Positions 35,543-45,407 of a stretch of DNA of 64,000 nt are shown here, piece after piece; position 1 is the stretch's first letter, and each line of letters opens with the position of its first letter. The notes beneath the pieces were generated by a model. The model worked only from the letters and a program-made list of their open reading frames with translations. It was not told the DNA's origin and did no database searches. Source of the DNA: Geobacillus thermocatenulatus (GTDB lineage: Bacteria; Bacillota; Bacilli; Bacillales; Anoxybacillaceae); the NCBI RefSeq assembly GCF_002217655.1, contig NZ_NEWK01000002.1, positions 1,241,164-1,305,163 on the forward strand. The letters are read 5' to 3'. A program made the translations under genes and the position numbers.

Positions 35543-36676
35543 CTACAGCCATAAGCCAATGACGCCTTGAACAGCGCCGATCAACCCGCCCAGCAAAGCG
35601 CCCAAATACGTAATCATCTTTAGCTCGCGGCGGGCAATCGATAAAATGATCGCTTCCAACCGCCGCAACGAAAACGACTCCACTTGGTCGCGGACGATAT
35701 CCTCGAGCCCCAGCTGCGCCACGATTGCCTCAATCTTGCAGCTGAGCAAACGGCTGACCGCTTCCGCCGCCTGCGGGATGAGGCGGTCAAACAATGGTTG
35801 CTCATACGGAGCGATCAGCTCATCAAGCGGGCGATGCAGCCAGCCGCCGCTTTGCACCAAACGGCGGACAGCCGACCGCATCGCTTCATCGATGCGCTGG
35901 CGGCCGATCATCTCTTCCACGGTTGCGAGCGGATAGTCCAACCATTTGTTCCACTCCGTCCAAAGAAGGCGGGAGAGCACCTCTCTTGTGCCAGCATGGC
36001 GCAAAAATTTACCGAGCTCCGCCTGCACCTTATCGACGAAATGGACATTGCCAAGCAGCATTTGCAGCATATTTCCCACCATCCCGCGCTCTTGGAAAAA
36101 ACGCTCGATCATGCTGGAAATCTGCTGCTTTCCCTCCTCGCTGCGAAAGTAGTCAAGCGTCCTGTCGGCCAAATAACCCGCTAGACTTTCGACGCGCGCT
36201 TCCATCGTCTGCTTCAACTCCGCTGGCAATACATCGCGTATCGGCCGCAGACGCCACGTTTCGCTCCACCGTTCGTACGCTCGCTCAGCTTGCTCGGCCG
36301 CCATCGCTTCGAGCCGCTCGGCTGGAGAGCGAATACCGAGGCGTTCAAGCAACTCAGCCGGCGTTTCTTTGCGCGCAAGCCACTTTCGAAGCCATTCCCG
36401 CCCCCACTCGGCCATCTTGGCCGTAAAGGCCGGATCCGTGAGTTTGCGCCGCAATCCTTCCGGCGTCACCAAATGCTCCACGACCGTTTTCCCGAGCTGT
36501 TCGGCCAGCTCCTGCCGCCTCTTTGGAATCAATCCCGGCGTAAACGGCAGCCGTTTTCCAAACACGTACATCGGCTCATATGGGCGAAACAGCATCACGA
36601 TGGCGATCAAATTCGTCACCCCGCCAATGAGCGCCCCGACCGCCACCATAAACAGCAAATAAACGAACGTTTCCAT
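35543..36676 (-). CDS. yheB: YheB (DUF445 family membrane protein)
   Basis: A 377-residue protein with one helix at each end ([21 protein letters not shown] and [19 protein letters not shown]) and a long helical middle. The N-terminal signature [20 protein letters not shown] is typical of DUF445. It is divergent from the ATP-grasp cluster, as in B. subtilis. Possible association with the spore membrane is inferred only from neighbours. Confidence 0.87.
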   Translation of the reverse strand: METFVYLLFMVAVGALIGGVTNLIAIVMLFRPYEPMYVFGKRLPFTPGLIPKRRQELAEQLGKTVVEHLVTPEGLRRKLTDPAFTAKMAEWGREWLRKWLARKETPAELLERLGIRSPAERLEAMAAEQAERAYERWSETWRLRPIRDVLPAELKQTMEARVESLAGYLADRTLDYFRSEEGKQQISSMIERFFQERGMVGNMLQMLLGNVHFVDKVQAELGKFLRHAGTREVLSRLLWTEWNKWLDYPLATVEEMIGRQRIDEAMRSAVRRLVQSGGWLHRPLDELIAPYEQPLFDRLIPQAAEAVSRLLSCKIEAIVAQLGLEDIVRDQVESFSLRRLEAIILSIARRELKMITYLGALLGGLIGAVQGVIGLWL

Positions 36677-36802
36677 CCTCTTCTCCTTCCGTCCCCGCCG
36701 CTGTCACCAAACGGCGTCCGTCATCATACGATGGCGATATAAACGTTTGCCTAATTGTTCATTATAGAGCTTGCCTGACGAATGCGCAAATGAGGGACTG
36801 CG

Positions 36803-37879
36803 ATGAGTAAACAACGAACGATGGCTGTGCTGACGGAAATCCATGAAACAAGTGAACGGGCTGCTTTTGGATCCATCCATCATTTTTGCGAGGAATTGGC
36901 GGCATATGCTAGAAAGCGTGGTCTCTTGTTTTACGTGTCCTCGCCGGCGCTTTACTTAGAGGGAGTCGGCTATCAGTGGACCGAAAGCGGATGGAGCAAG
37001 CGGGACGTGCCTCCAGCCGATGTCGTTTACAATCGCCTTCACTCGCGCAAGCTCGAACGCTCCCCTTTGTTTGCCGAGCTGCTTGCTCGGCTTGCCGAAG
37101 AGAATGGGATGATATTCAACCATCGCTTTTTGCATAAATGGGAAGTGCACTGCCATTTTGAGCGGCACGAGTACTTGCACCCGCACTTGCCGAAAACGGC
37201 GCTCTGGAGCGGTCAACATACGCTTGAGGCGTTCCTTGGCGCTTTCCCATCCGTCTTTCTCAAGCCGATCTATGGCAGCCAAGGGCGAGGGATTTTCTGC
37301 CTCCAACATTCGGACGACGGAATTTGTCTTCGCCATTCCACTTCCGCTTCAACGGCCGTATATCGTTCAATGGACGCTTTAGCTTCCGCTTTGCGGCAAC
37401 AAATCCGAACGCCGATGATCATCCAACAAGGGCTTGAACTTCGCACCCTCGACGGCCGCCCGGTCGATTTTCGCCTGCTTTGTCATCGAGTCCGCCACAA
37501 TGATTGGCGCGTCACGTCCGCCGTCGCCCGCATCGCGCCGCCCGGCCAATTCGTGGCCAACCTTGCCCGCGGCGGGGAGCTCATGGCGGTCAATGACGTC
37601 TTGCGAAAGTGGTGTACGAGAGCTGACGCGTTCCAGCAAAAACAGCTTCTGAAAGAAATCGCACTGGAATCCGCCGTCGTCCTCGCCTCGGAATCGGAAG
37701 GACTGTATGGAGAGTTTGGCGTTGATCTTGCCATTGACATCCATGGCCAGCCGTGGATCATCGAGGTGAATACGAAGCCGTCGAAACAGACGAATATGGC
37801 CGCTTCCTGCCAATCGGTCCGCCCGTCGGCGAAGGCAATCATCGACTATAGTTTGACATTGATGGAAGAAAAGGAGTGA
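36803..37879 (+). CDS. YheC/YheD-family ATP-grasp protein, first of four
   Basis: A 358-residue ATP-grasp protein. The family's DVVYNRLHSRKLE is near residue 75, and the core starts near 145 with the ATP-binding FLKPIYGSQGRGI. Later come the DFRLL segment and EFGVDLAI...IIEVNTKPSK with the metal ligands, so the site looks complete. GAGGG precedes ATG 36803. A CATACGAT at 36725-36732 resembles a sigma-E/K -10 element, so sporulation control is possible. It has no counterpart in the two-gene B. subtilis set. The ligated substrate is unknown. Confidence 0.83.
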   Translation: MSKQRTMAVLTEIHETSERAAFGSIHHFCEELAAYARKRGLLFYVSSPALYLEGVGYQWTESGWSKRDVPPADVVYNRLHSRKLERSPLFAELLARLAEENGMIFNHRFLHKWEVHCHFERHEYLHPHLPKTALWSGQHTLEAFLGAFPSVFLKPIYGSQGRGIFCLQHSDDGICLRHSTSASTAVYRSMDALASALRQQIRTPMIIQQGLELRTLDGRPVDFRLLCHRVRHNDWRVTSAVARIAPPGQFVANLARGGELMAVNDVLRKWCTRADAFQQKQLLKEIALESAVVLASESEGLYGEFGVDLAIDIHGQPWIIEVNTKPSKQTNMAASCQSVRPSAKAIIDYSLTLMEEKE

Positions 37880-37885
37880 ACCGTT

Positions 37886-38971
37886 TTGCTTTCACTCGGT
37901 TTTGTCACCCTTGACGAGCAGCAAGACCACACGTATTGCACGGAGGTGGCGAAACGCGCCAGACGCTACGGCATTTCCGTCTGCCGCTTTTCACCGCTAT
38001 CGATCGATCCGCAGACGGAAAATGTCCGCGGCTTTCTCTTTCAAGAGGAAACGAACGAATGGACAAACGCCGTCTTTGCCATTCCGCCATTTTTATATGA
38101 CCGCTGCTTTTACGGCCATGATGAGCGGTCCAAAAAAGCAAAACCGATTATGAACTGGTTGAAGCAGCGACCTGACCTCACATTTTTAGGCTATGGCCTG
38201 CCGGGCAAATGGGACGTATATGAAGCGCTCTCCTCTCATCCCCTCTTGTCCGCATACGTGCCTCCGACTGTCCGTCTTGAGCGCGCCGATGATGTGCTTG
38301 TGCTTCTCCGCCGCGAACAAGCCGCCATCGCCAAGCCGGTGCACGGCTCCGGGGGACGCGGTATTGGCATCTTTCAAAAGAAGGGGAAGACGCTGTCCGT
38401 CCAAGACCATCACGGTCAAGAACAGGCCGTCATTGCCCGCCGAAGCGAGCTGGAACAGCTCATCGCCTCTTGGAGCCGCCGCGGCGAGTATGTCCTGCAG
38501 CCATTGCTCCCGTTATCAACCCCGGAGGGTGAACCGTTTGACCTCCGCATTCTTTTGCAAAAGGATGAAAACGGACGCTGGATAGAGCGGGTGCGGGCCG
38601 TGCGAGTCGGCCGACCGGGGGCATGGGTGGCCAACGTCCGCGCCGGCGCGGACATTCGTCCGTTTTCCGAGTGGCTCGACCGGCTTTCCTCTTCAAAACG
38701 TCTCTTCGTGCTCGATGGCATAGAGACAATCATCGAGACGTTGCCTCCTTACTTGGATCATACGTTCGGCCCTCTGTTTGAAATCGGCTTGGATCTTGGG
38801 GCAACTGACAACGGGGCGGTTTGGATTTTGGATGTCAATTCCAAACCGGGGAGAAAAGTGGCGCATCTTCTGCCCCCGGAGCAACAAAACGAACTGTACG
38901 AAGCGCCGCTTCGGTATTGCTTGTTTTTGGCCAGAGGAGGAAAAGACAATGACCTACACATTGATCATTGA
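37886..38971 (+). CDS. yheC: ATP-grasp spore coat-associated protein YheC
   Basis: A 361-residue ATP-grasp protein. N-terminal segments LGFVTLDEQQ and FLYDRCFYGHDERSKKAKPI align with B. subtilis YheC. The core motif is IAKPVHGSGGRGIG, followed by FDLRILLQ and FEIGLDLG with WILDVNSKPGRK. TTG 37886 is the start, with AGGAG 9 bases upstream overlapping the end of the preceding gene. It ends 23 bases inside yheD. The active site looks complete; the substrate is unknown. Confidence 0.88.
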   Translation: MLSLGFVTLDEQQDHTYCTEVAKRARRYGISVCRFSPLSIDPQTENVRGFLFQEETNEWTNAVFAIPPFLYDRCFYGHDERSKKAKPIMNWLKQRPDLTFLGYGLPGKWDVYEALSSHPLLSAYVPPTVRLERADDVLVLLRREQAAIAKPVHGSGGRGIGIFQKKGKTLSVQDHHGQEQAVIARRSELEQLIASWSRRGEYVLQPLLPLSTPEGEPFDLRILLQKDENGRWIERVRAVRVGRPGAWVANVRAGADIRPFSEWLDRLSSSKRLFVLDGIETIIETLPPYLDHTFGPLFEIGLDLGATDNGAVWILDVNSKPGRKVAHLLPPEQQNELYEAPLRYCLFLARGGKDNDLHIDH

Positions 38972-40298
38972 CGAACAACAAACCAATACGGTGATTCTTC
39001 CCGCCACGCTCCAAGCAGCAGGGCAAACGGCGGCTGCGTTCGGCAGCCTTGTCACCCCATGCCGGGTCATTTCCTCTCCCCGTCTTGTCGACCGCGTGAT
39101 TGTGGCACATGACGTCGCTCGATGCTTGTCGATCCCATTTGCCGCTGACGTTCATGTCTTTTTGACCGATGAGACCGTTCACTTCGGGCCGCTTGTCGGC
39201 ATTTTGACCGCCGGATTCACAAAGTCGCTCCACCGCCCGGTCGGCAGCCGGAGCTTCTTTTTTGCCAAGTTGCTGGCGCAAGAAAAGCAAGTCGGCGGAT
39301 TTGCCTTTTTGTTTGGCGCGCCCCATATAGACTGGGAAAACGGCATGACGAACGGCTATTTTTACACAGAGCGCGGCTGGGAACGCCATACGGTGCCGTT
39401 GCCGAATGTCGTTTACAACCGGCTGCCAAACCGGCGCGTCGAAAAGGAGGAAACGTTTCAAACGATGACGAAGACGCTGCAAACCACCTACGGCATCCCG
39501 ATCTTTAACGGGTGTTTTTTCAACAAATGGGACATTTACCGCCGGCTCGCTCTTCATCCGAAGGCGCAGCCGTATTTGCCGGCGACGTCCGCCCACGTGA
39601 CGCAGCACACCATTGAGCAGTTTCTTGCCCGCTACCGTGAAGCGTACATTAAGCCGGCCGACGGCAGCCTCGGCCGCGGCATTTATCATGTAGTGAAAAA
39701 AAACGCCTATGAATGCCGATTCCGCGATGAAAGCGGAGAAATACAAACAGTGCTGTTTCCGACCGCCATGGCGGTGTGGCATCATTTGCTCGCTCATGCG
39801 CCGCTTCACCGCTATGTCATCCAACAAGCGGTGCCGCTTCTTGCCGTCAACGGCCGACCGACTGATTTCCGCGTTCACGTTAACAAAAACGAACACGGCA
39901 TATGGCAAGTGAGCGCCATCGCCGCCAAAATCGCTGGAAAACAAAGCATCACGACCCATATGAACAGCGGGGGCATCGTCAAAACGCTGGAAGAAATGTT
40001 CCCAGATGCCGCCGAGCGCGAAATCATGCTCGCCCGTCTTTCTGACGCCGCCCTTACGCTCAGCCGTTGCCTTGATGAAGCATCCGAAACGTTGATCGGC
40101 GAAATCGGTTTTGACCTTGGCGTTGACCAACAAGGAAGGATTTGGATGTTTGAAGCCAATTCCAAACCCGGACGGTCGATTTTTAAGCATCCAAAATTAA
40201 AGGACGCAGACGAACGAACAGCGCGGTTGCCGCTCGCTTACGCCGTCCACCTCAGCAAAACCGCCATCACCGAACCCGAGGCGCTTTGGTCATGCTGA
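38949..40298 (+). CDS. yheD: ATP-grasp spore coat-associated protein YheD
   Basis: A 449-residue ATP-grasp protein. Compared with YheC it has an N-terminal domain of about 120 residues containing VHFGPLVGILTAGF, then NVVYNRLPNRRVE. The core motif is YIKPADGSLGRGIY, and the metal end is GEIGFDLG with MFEANSKPGRS. AGGAGG is upstream of ATG 38949, inside yheC, so the two are translated together. Length matches B. subtilis YheD (453). Confidence 0.88.
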   Translation: MTYTLIIDEQQTNTVILPATLQAAGQTAAAFGSLVTPCRVISSPRLVDRVIVAHDVARCLSIPFAADVHVFLTDETVHFGPLVGILTAGFTKSLHRPVGSRSFFFAKLLAQEKQVGGFAFLFGAPHIDWENGMTNGYFYTERGWERHTVPLPNVVYNRLPNRRVEKEETFQTMTKTLQTTYGIPIFNGCFFNKWDIYRRLALHPKAQPYLPATSAHVTQHTIEQFLARYREAYIKPADGSLGRGIYHVVKKNAYECRFRDESGEIQTVLFPTAMAVWHHLLAHAPLHRYVIQQAVPLLAVNGRPTDFRVHVNKNEHGIWQVSAIAAKIAGKQSITTHMNSGGIVKTLEEMFPDAAEREIMLARLSDAALTLSRCLDEASETLIGEIGFDLGVDQQGRIWMFEANSKPGRSIFKHPKLKDADERTARLPLAYAVHLSKTAITEPEALWSC

Positions 40299-41458
40299 CG
40301 ATCGGCTACCGTCCTGACACCGGCGAGTGGGTGTGCAACAGCCCGGGCGGCCCTTATCGATTCGGCAGCGGCTGGGTTGCTCCCGCCGCTGTCCTTCCCG
40401 ATCCCGTCTTTCCCGTCCGCGAGCAAGATGGACGGGTGGGACCGCTCGTCGGCGTGCTGGTCAGCGCCTCGTCCCTTGCCGCTTTGCTGGCTGGGAAAAA
40501 GCCGTGGCTTGAAACCGTCATCCGCTCCATCCACAAAGCCGGCGGCATCTCCGTCGTCAGTGCGGCCGCCGGCATCGGAGAGAAAACGGTCTCCGGATAT
40601 GTATTCGTTCCGCCGCTTCATCGTTTCATCGAAGCGGCCGCTCCACTGCCCGATGTCGTCTACAATCGAGTAAAAAGCCGCGAAGAAGAAGAAAGCGAGC
40701 CGTTTCAAACGGCGGCCGCCCAGTTGAGCGCCCATGGCATTCCACTTGTCAACCGCTCTTTTTTTCGCAAATCGGACGTTTATGACGCGCTGCGGTCCGA
40801 CCGTCGGCTCTGGCCACATCTATTGTCGACGGCGCCTGTCCAAACAGCGGCCGATCTTCGCGCTTGGCTCCGCCAATACAGCTGCATTTACTTGAAGCGG
40901 GATGACGGCGCCAGAGGAATGGGGCTGTTTCGTCTCACCGCCTTGTCGGAGACGGAAGCCATTTGCGAATATCCGGGCGGCCAAAAACGGTTCTGCTCAC
41001 TCGATGCGCTCGCATCACTCATTCAGTCCGGCCGCTACATCGCCCAAGCATTGGCTGAAACGGACGAGTGGAATGGACGCCGCTACGATTTGCGCGTGCT
41101 CGCCCATTGGCACAACGGCCGCCATGCGATCACCGGCATCGGCGTCCGTTCGGCCGACGTCGAGTCAATGACGACCCATGTGTTTCATGGCGGAACCATC
41201 CTTCCGTACAAAGAAGTCAAGGAACGCATCGATGAAGCGGCGCTCGAGCGGCTTATTGCCTTGAGCGGCGCATGCCTTGGCGAACGGTTTGGCTTTGTCG
41301 GCGAGTTTTCCGCCGACATCGGCGTCGGAAGCGAACGCGAGCTTTACATTTATGAAATCAACGCCAAGCCGATGGTGTTTGATGAGCCGGAGATTGAGGC
41401 ACGGCGGCTCGAGAGGCTCAATCAGCTGTTTGCCGAGCTCGCTCATCGTACGCCATAG
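40292..41458 (+). CDS. Divergent YheD-like ATP-grasp protein, fourth of four
   Basis: A 388-residue member. It keeps VGPLVGVLVSA and DVVYNRVKSREEE, but the ATP-binding segment reads IYLKRDDGARGMGLFRL, having lost the Pro, Ser and Arg of the usual KPxxGSxGRG. The end reads GEFSADIG with YEINAKP. ATG 40292 overlaps the yheD stop. The 3' end overlaps the convergent gene at 41418 by 41 bases. It may have changed substrate or weakened ATP binding; that is inference. Confidence 0.8.
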   Translation: MLTIGYRPDTGEWVCNSPGGPYRFGSGWVAPAAVLPDPVFPVREQDGRVGPLVGVLVSASSLAALLAGKKPWLETVIRSIHKAGGISVVSAAAGIGEKTVSGYVFVPPLHRFIEAAAPLPDVVYNRVKSREEEESEPFQTAAAQLSAHGIPLVNRSFFRKSDVYDALRSDRRLWPHLLSTAPVQTAADLRAWLRQYSCIYLKRDDGARGMGLFRLTALSETEAICEYPGGQKRFCSLDALASLIQSGRYIAQALAETDEWNGRRYDLRVLAHWHNGRHAITGIGVRSADVESMTTHVFHGGTILPYKEVKERIDEAALERLIALSGACLGERFGFVGEFSADIGVGSERELYIYEINAKPMVFDEPEIEARRLERLNQLFAELAHRTP

Positions 41459-41819
41459 CTAGAAACTGGCCGCTGTAGCGAAGCGCCTGGCGGAACACAG
41501 CATCAACCGCTTGTTTGACGGCTCCATTTACGCTTTGACAGACGTTCTGGCATAACATCGCTTTTTCCCACTCAGCCGCCGCCATGGCTTGCAAGAGATC
41601 ACAACGCGTTGCGCCTGCTTTTCTTTGCTTTCTTTCCACTCGACTGTCGGCGTTAGCCCCAGCAACGAAATAATGCACGTATTGCCAAAGTTTACGCTGC
41701 CGCTCGGCTTCAGCCAAATAGACCGCCCATGCCTCATCCGTTTCCATCTCAGCGAGCTGCCGGGCTTTTTCTTCCGCCGCAGCGGTTGTTTCGAGCAATT
41801 TTTTGATCAGCATGATCAT
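41418..41819 (-). CDS. Hypothetical helical protein
   Basis: A 133-residue protein with a long helical N-terminal half (MLIKKLLETTAAAEEKARQL) and several Trp and Cys. AGGAG is 9 bases from ATG 41819; the frame extends upstream without a ribosome site. Its 3' end overlaps the fourth ATP-grasp gene in a convergent arrangement. The family is not recognised. Confidence 0.55.
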   Translation of the reverse strand: MIMLIKKLLETTAAAEEKARQLAEMETDEAWAVYLAEAERQRKLWQYVHYFVAGANADSRVERKQRKAGATRCDLLQAMAAAEWEKAMLCQNVCQSVNGAVKQAVDAVFRQALRYSGQFLAMAYDERARQTAD

Positions 41820-41931
41820 CGCTTGCCGCTCCTTTCTTTCCACTTGTCCTCTTTCATCCATATGAATGGCATGGATAGCGTATGCTTCTTTTGGACAAAC
41901 TTTAGGAAAAATGATGAGAGAAAGGAGCAAG

Positions 41932-42123
41932 ATGATGGAACGAAAGGAAAACGAGAGCCGGGATTCATTGTACGAAGGGCGCGATGAATACTATATGGAC
42001 ATCGACCGCATGATCAACGAAGGGATGGCCGGAGGTGCTGTGTACGGCCACGGCGATGACGTCAACATGGAGGAAGCGCGCGATCTTGTCAAAGAAGAGC
42101 CGCCGTACGAAACCGGCCAGTAA
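41932..42123 (+). CDS. Small acidic hypothetical protein
   Basis: A 63-residue soluble protein, MMERKENESRDSLYEGRDEY and then MINEGMAGGAVYGHGDD, ending in EEPPYETGQ. AAAGGAG is placed correctly for ATG 41932 or 41935. It is divergent from the 41418 gene. The conserved look of MINEGxAGGxVYG suggests a real Bacillaceae family, but I cannot name it. Confidence 0.65.
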   Translation: MMERKENESRDSLYEGRDEYYMDIDRMINEGMAGGAVYGHGDDVNMEEARDLVKEEPPYETGQ

Positions 42124-42293
42124 ACGGAGCCGATTTTCCCTCGTCGGGAAAGTCGGTCTTTTGTTTTATGAAGCCTCTCCGCCAATGCGTTAGGCAGGGA
42201 TCGTTCGAAACGACTGCTGTTGGCCAAACCGCCCGTTCATCCTGCGGCTTTCCCGCTTTCATCCCTTGTCTTTCTTTCCGTTCGCGGGGATTT

Positions 42294-42302
42294 GGTATAA
42301 TG
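42294..42302 (+). promoter_or_regulatory. Extended -10 promoter that decides the start of the PucR-like gene
   Basis: TGGTATAAT at 42294-42302 overlaps an in-frame ATG at 42301, so that ATG would lie upstream of the transcript. The next good start is ATG 42363. Confidence 0.5.
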
Positions 42303-42362
42303 AAAACAACGCCGATTCCTCTTCGGCGTGACATCATCCTTGACGGAAAGTGGTGCGCCGCG

Positions 42363-43253
42363 ATGCTAAAAGAGCTCGAATCGCTTTATGAAGGGAACAT
42401 CGTCATCAACGGTCAGCCGGAACACCCCGAAGATTACGAATGGTTTTATACTGCCGATGGTGATGAGATCGGCATCGCCAAGCATCGATTGACTGAGCAG
42501 GAGCGGCGATTGCTGGCGCTTTTTTTCACCCCCGCCGAGCGCCGGCGCGAACCGGAAAGCGAAGAGGAGCGGGCATGGAAACGATGGATGGCAAACGGCG
42601 ACCCAGCCGCGCTCGCTCGGCTCGCTGCTCCGTATTGCCGGTTCATTCATTTTACAGCCAGCCGGCCGATCGCCAACAAAGAGGAGTTTGCTGACGCCGT
42701 TCGCGGCTTATTTTCCTCCCCGGTTGCCATCGTCTGGGAACAAGATCGGCGCGGGCTGATCGTCGAAGCGAAACAAAAGCGGACGACGGAGCCGCCTTCG
42801 TTAGCGGACATGGCTGAGGCGCTCGCCGCTGATTTTTATACTGCCCTTCATTTATTGATCGGCCCAATCCGCTCCGTCGATGAACGGCTATATGAATCGT
42901 TTCTCCTTGAAAAAGAGTGTTTTTCCGCCGCTCGGCGCTTTTGGCCGAAACGAACGGTGTACGAATGGGAAGACGTCATTCCGCTTCCGCTCTTTGAAGA
43001 AGGAGCAGTCAGTGAGAAAGCCCGCCGGACCCTCTCGTTTCTTGACGGATTCGACGAGGAGGAAGTGCGGGCGATGGAGACGTTTTTGCAATGCAACTTA
43101 AACGTCTCGATGGCAGCGAAAAAGCTGTATATGCACCGCAATAGTTTGCAATATCGAATCGATAAATGGGCGGAGCAAACTGGTGTTGACATCAAACGGT
43201 TCAAAGGGGCGGCAGCCGTCTATTTGGCCATCTTGCATCGGCGCCGTTCGTAA
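42363..43253 (+). CDS. PucR-type helix-turn-helix regulator
   Basis: A 296-residue protein. The C-terminal 60 residues form the PucR-type helix-turn-helix: [28 protein letters not shown], broken at N and R as usual. The N-terminal part ([14 protein letters not shown]) contains no recognised sensor motif. ATG 42363 is chosen because of the promoter overlapping the earlier ATG. It lies directly upstream of msmX and might regulate sugar uptake, but nothing in the sequence proves a link. Confidence 0.78.
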   Translation: MLKELESLYEGNIVINGQPEHPEDYEWFYTADGDEIGIAKHRLTEQERRLLALFFTPAERRREPESEEERAWKRWMANGDPAALARLAAPYCRFIHFTASRPIANKEEFADAVRGLFSSPVAIVWEQDRRGLIVEAKQKRTTEPPSLADMAEALAADFYTALHLLIGPIRSVDERLYESFLLEKECFSAARRFWPKRTVYEWEDVIPLPLFEEGAVSEKARRTLSFLDGFDEEEVRAMETFLQCNLNVSMAAKKLYMHRNSLQYRIDKWAEQTGVDIKRFKGAAAVYLAILHRRRS

Positions 43254-43381
43254 TCCCCCGCTTTTTTGTCATGTCGCCGAAAATCGGCGGCATTTTTTGT
43301 GCACCTCGTCCATTTACGAATGTTCCTATTTTTCTATACACTAATAACAAGAAAACGATTTCGGCGATGAGGAGGATGGTT

Positions 43382-44494
43382 ATGGCAGAACTCATTCTTG
43401 ATCATATTTACAAAATTTACGACAACAATGTGGTCGCCGTCAAAGACTTCAATTTACATATCCAAGACAAAGAGTTTATCGTATTTGTCGGCCCGTCCGG
43501 CTGCGGCAAATCCACCACGTTGCGGATGATCGCCGGCCTTGAAGAAATTTCCAAAGGCGATCTTTACATCGACGGCAAACGAATGAACGATGTGCCGCCG
43601 AAAGACCGCGATATCGCCATGGTGTTCCAAAACTACGCCCTGTATCCACATATGAGCGTCTATGACAACATGGCGTTCGGTTTAAAATTGCGCAAATTCC
43701 CGAAAGCGGAAATTGAAAAACGCGTCCGCGAGGCGGCGCGCATTCTTGGGCTCGAGCAATATTTGGACCGCAAACCGAAAGCGCTCTCCGGCGGGCAGCG
43801 GCAGCGCGTGGCATTGGGACGGGCCATCGTCCGCGATGCAAAAGTGTTCTTAATGGACGAGCCGCTCTCGAACTTGGATGCGAAACTGCGGGTGCAAATG
43901 CGCTCGGAGATCGCAAAGCTCCATCAGCGCTTGGAAACGACAACCATTTACGTCACCCACGACCAAACGGAAGCCATGACAATGGCCACCCGTCTTGTCG
44001 TCATGAAAGACGGCATCATCCAGCAAGTCGGAACGCCGCGCGAGGTATACGAAAAACCGGAAAACATTTTTGTCGGCGGCTTTATCGGTTCACCGGCCAT
44101 GAACTTCCTTCGCGGAACGCTGCAAGACGGCAAGTTTGTCGTCGGCCAAACATCATTTGGCATTCCGGAAGGAAAAATGAAAGTGTTGCGTGAGCAAGGG
44201 TATATCGGCAAGGAAGTGATTTTAGGCATTCGTCCGGAAGACATTCACGACGAACCGCTCTTCCTTGAAGCCTCTCCGGCGACGAAAGTTACCGCTCTCG
44301 TCGAAGTCGCCGAGCTGCTTGGCGCTGAATCGATGATCTATTTTAGCATCGACAACCAAGAATTGGTCGCTCGCATCGACGCCCGCACGGAAATCAAGCC
44401 GGGCCACCGGATTGACCTGGCGCTTGATATGAACAAAGCGCATTTCTTTGACGTTGAAACGGAACGGCGCATCCGAGCGGCAGATGAAAAGTAA
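43382..44494 (+). CDS. msmX: Multi-sugar ABC transporter ATPase MsmX
   Basis: A 370-residue ATPase shared by several carbohydrate ABC importers. Walker A is GPSGCGKST near residue 37, the signature LSGGQRQR, Walker [13 protein letters not shown], and the switch [11 protein letters not shown]. The C-terminal OB/TOBE regulatory region (about 240-360) includes [18 protein letters not shown] is 6 bases upstream of ATG 43382. No sugar permease genes lie nearby, consistent with a general ATPase acting with separate permeases. Confidence 0.92.
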   Translation: MAELILDHIYKIYDNNVVAVKDFNLHIQDKEFIVFVGPSGCGKSTTLRMIAGLEEISKGDLYIDGKRMNDVPPKDRDIAMVFQNYALYPHMSVYDNMAFGLKLRKFPKAEIEKRVREAARILGLEQYLDRKPKALSGGQRQRVALGRAIVRDAKVFLMDEPLSNLDAKLRVQMRSEIAKLHQRLETTTIYVTHDQTEAMTMATRLVVMKDGIIQQVGTPREVYEKPENIFVGGFIGSPAMNFLRGTLQDGKFVVGQTSFGIPEGKMKVLREQGYIGKEVILGIRPEDIHDEPLFLEASPATKVTALVEVAELLGAESMIYFSIDNQELVARIDARTEIKPGHRIDLALDMNKAHFFDVETERRIRAADEK

Positions 44495-44525
44495 CCCCCC
44501 ATTGTTGTTCATATAGATTCGTTCG

Positions 44526-44562
44526 AAGGCGTTCCGAAAAAACAAGGAACGCCTTTCTTTTC
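44526..44562 (+). terminator. Rho-independent terminator of msmX
   Basis: AAGGCGTTCC and GGAACGCCTT form a perfect 10-bp stem around a 10-base loop, followed by TCTTTTC. Confidence 0.85.
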
Positions 44563-44577
44563 ACTCCATCAACAGCT

Positions 44578-44820
44578 TTATTCCTTGATAAAACGCACTT
44601 CCTCCTCACGGCAAGTCGGACAGTAAAACAAATGAACACATTCATGATTCGTATACGTGCGCAAATAGCCGTCGACAAGCTTCATGACGTCGGCATCCAT
44701 GTACGGGCTGTAGTCATCGAAATAATCCGTAACTTTCCCATGATCTTCCATTGGTTGCCGGCAGTAGCTGCAATACACCGTCACCCGGCGCAGCCCGTTG
44801 CACAGCGGGCATACATTCAT
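44578..44820 (-). CDS. Small cysteine-rich (zinc-binding) protein
   Basis: An 80-residue protein with three CxxC pairs: CPLC at residue 4, CSYC at 17 and CPTC near 68, enough for a double zinc-ribbon. An acidic middle (DYFDDYSPYMDADVM) separates them. GGAGGAAGCAGC precedes ATG 44820. It is convergent with msmX. The function is unknown. Confidence 0.7.
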   Translation of the reverse strand: MNVCPLCNGLRRVTVYCSYCRQPMEDHGKVTDYFDDYSPYMDADVMKLVDGYLRTYTNHECVHLFYCPTCREEEVRFIKE

Positions 44821-45032
44821 GCTGCTTCCTCCTCGAAGATGTTCCTTATCTTTACATATTCCCTAATGGTGACAGCGGTAAAACGTTAAAAATTCCCATA
44901 TTCTCACCATGCATAACAGGCAAAAAACGTCCCAAACTATGAGTACCGCCAGCGAAACCACCCATCCGTTGCAACGAGGGACGCTGGCGAAGCCAAAAGC
45001 GGGTGGGCCGGTGGGTTCAGCCAAGCTTGGCA

Positions 45033-45080
45033 CACGCCTTGCAGCGTGAAGTGTTGGTGCAAATCCAACCACCTCAACCA
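45033..45080 (+). other. tRNA-like 3' half (degenerate)
   Basis: CACGC/GCGTG (6-base loop CTTGCA), a 4-base variable stretch, a 5-bp arm GTTGG/CCAAC with loop TGCAAAT, then seven bases, A and CCA. This is tRNA geometry, but the anticodon loop is one base short, position 55 is G instead of T, and no matching 5' acceptor (TGAGGTG) exists upstream. Further inverted repeats (CGCCAGCG, CGCTGGCG) lie at 44947 and 44984. Confidence 0.35.
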
Positions 45081-45110
45081 TCAAAAATTTTTAAGAGGAG
45101 ATGATCAACG

Positions 45111-45323
45111 ATGGCACGCAACAATACCAACAACCAATTGTTAGTCGCTGGTGCTCAACAAGCCATTGATCAAATGAAGTACGAAATCGCCCAAGAATTT
45201 GGTGTGAACCTCGGCGCTGACACGACTTCTCGCGCGAACGGTTCGGTCGGCGGCGAAATTACGAAACGTCTTGTCGCCATGGCTCAGCAACAACTTGGCG
45301 GCCAATTCGGCAACGTTCAATAA
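45111..45323 (+). CDS. sspB: Alpha/beta-type small acid-soluble spore protein
   Basis: A 70-residue spore DNA-binding protein that protects DNA in the spore. The family core [20 protein letters not shown] contains the germination protease site (EFG), and [20 protein letters not shown] is the second DNA-binding helix. GAGGAG is upstream of ATG 45111, and a GC-rich terminator follows. Position relative to the yhe genes matches B. subtilis sspB. A sigma-G promoter is expected but I could not define it. Confidence 0.93.
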   Translation: MARNNTNNQLLVAGAQQAIDQMKYEIAQEFGVNLGADTTSRANGSVGGEITKRLVAMAQQQLGGQFGNVQ

Positions 45324-45354
45324 CCGCCTTACGAACAACTTCATAATAGATGGC

Positions 45355-45387
45355 AAACGCCCCGGGCCGTCAGCCCGGGGCGCTTTC
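45355..45387 (+). terminator. GC-rich terminator after sspB
   Basis: CGCCCCGGGC and GCCCGGGGCG form a perfect 10-bp stem with a 5-base loop, flanked by AAA and CTTTC. Confidence 0.78.
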
Positions 45388-45407
45388 ATATGGAAACGGA
45401 GAACGAA

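Noticed and set aside
38835-40190. 451-codon minus-strand open frame opposite yheD
   Set aside because: It lies wholly antisense to a well-supported ATP-grasp gene, has no ribosome site and no recognisable motif. Its length follows from codon bias on the other strand.
44863-45084. Minus-strand frame beginning MMVEVVGFAPT
   Set aside because: This pattern is typical of false frames read opposite tRNA-like DNA, and there is no ribosome site.
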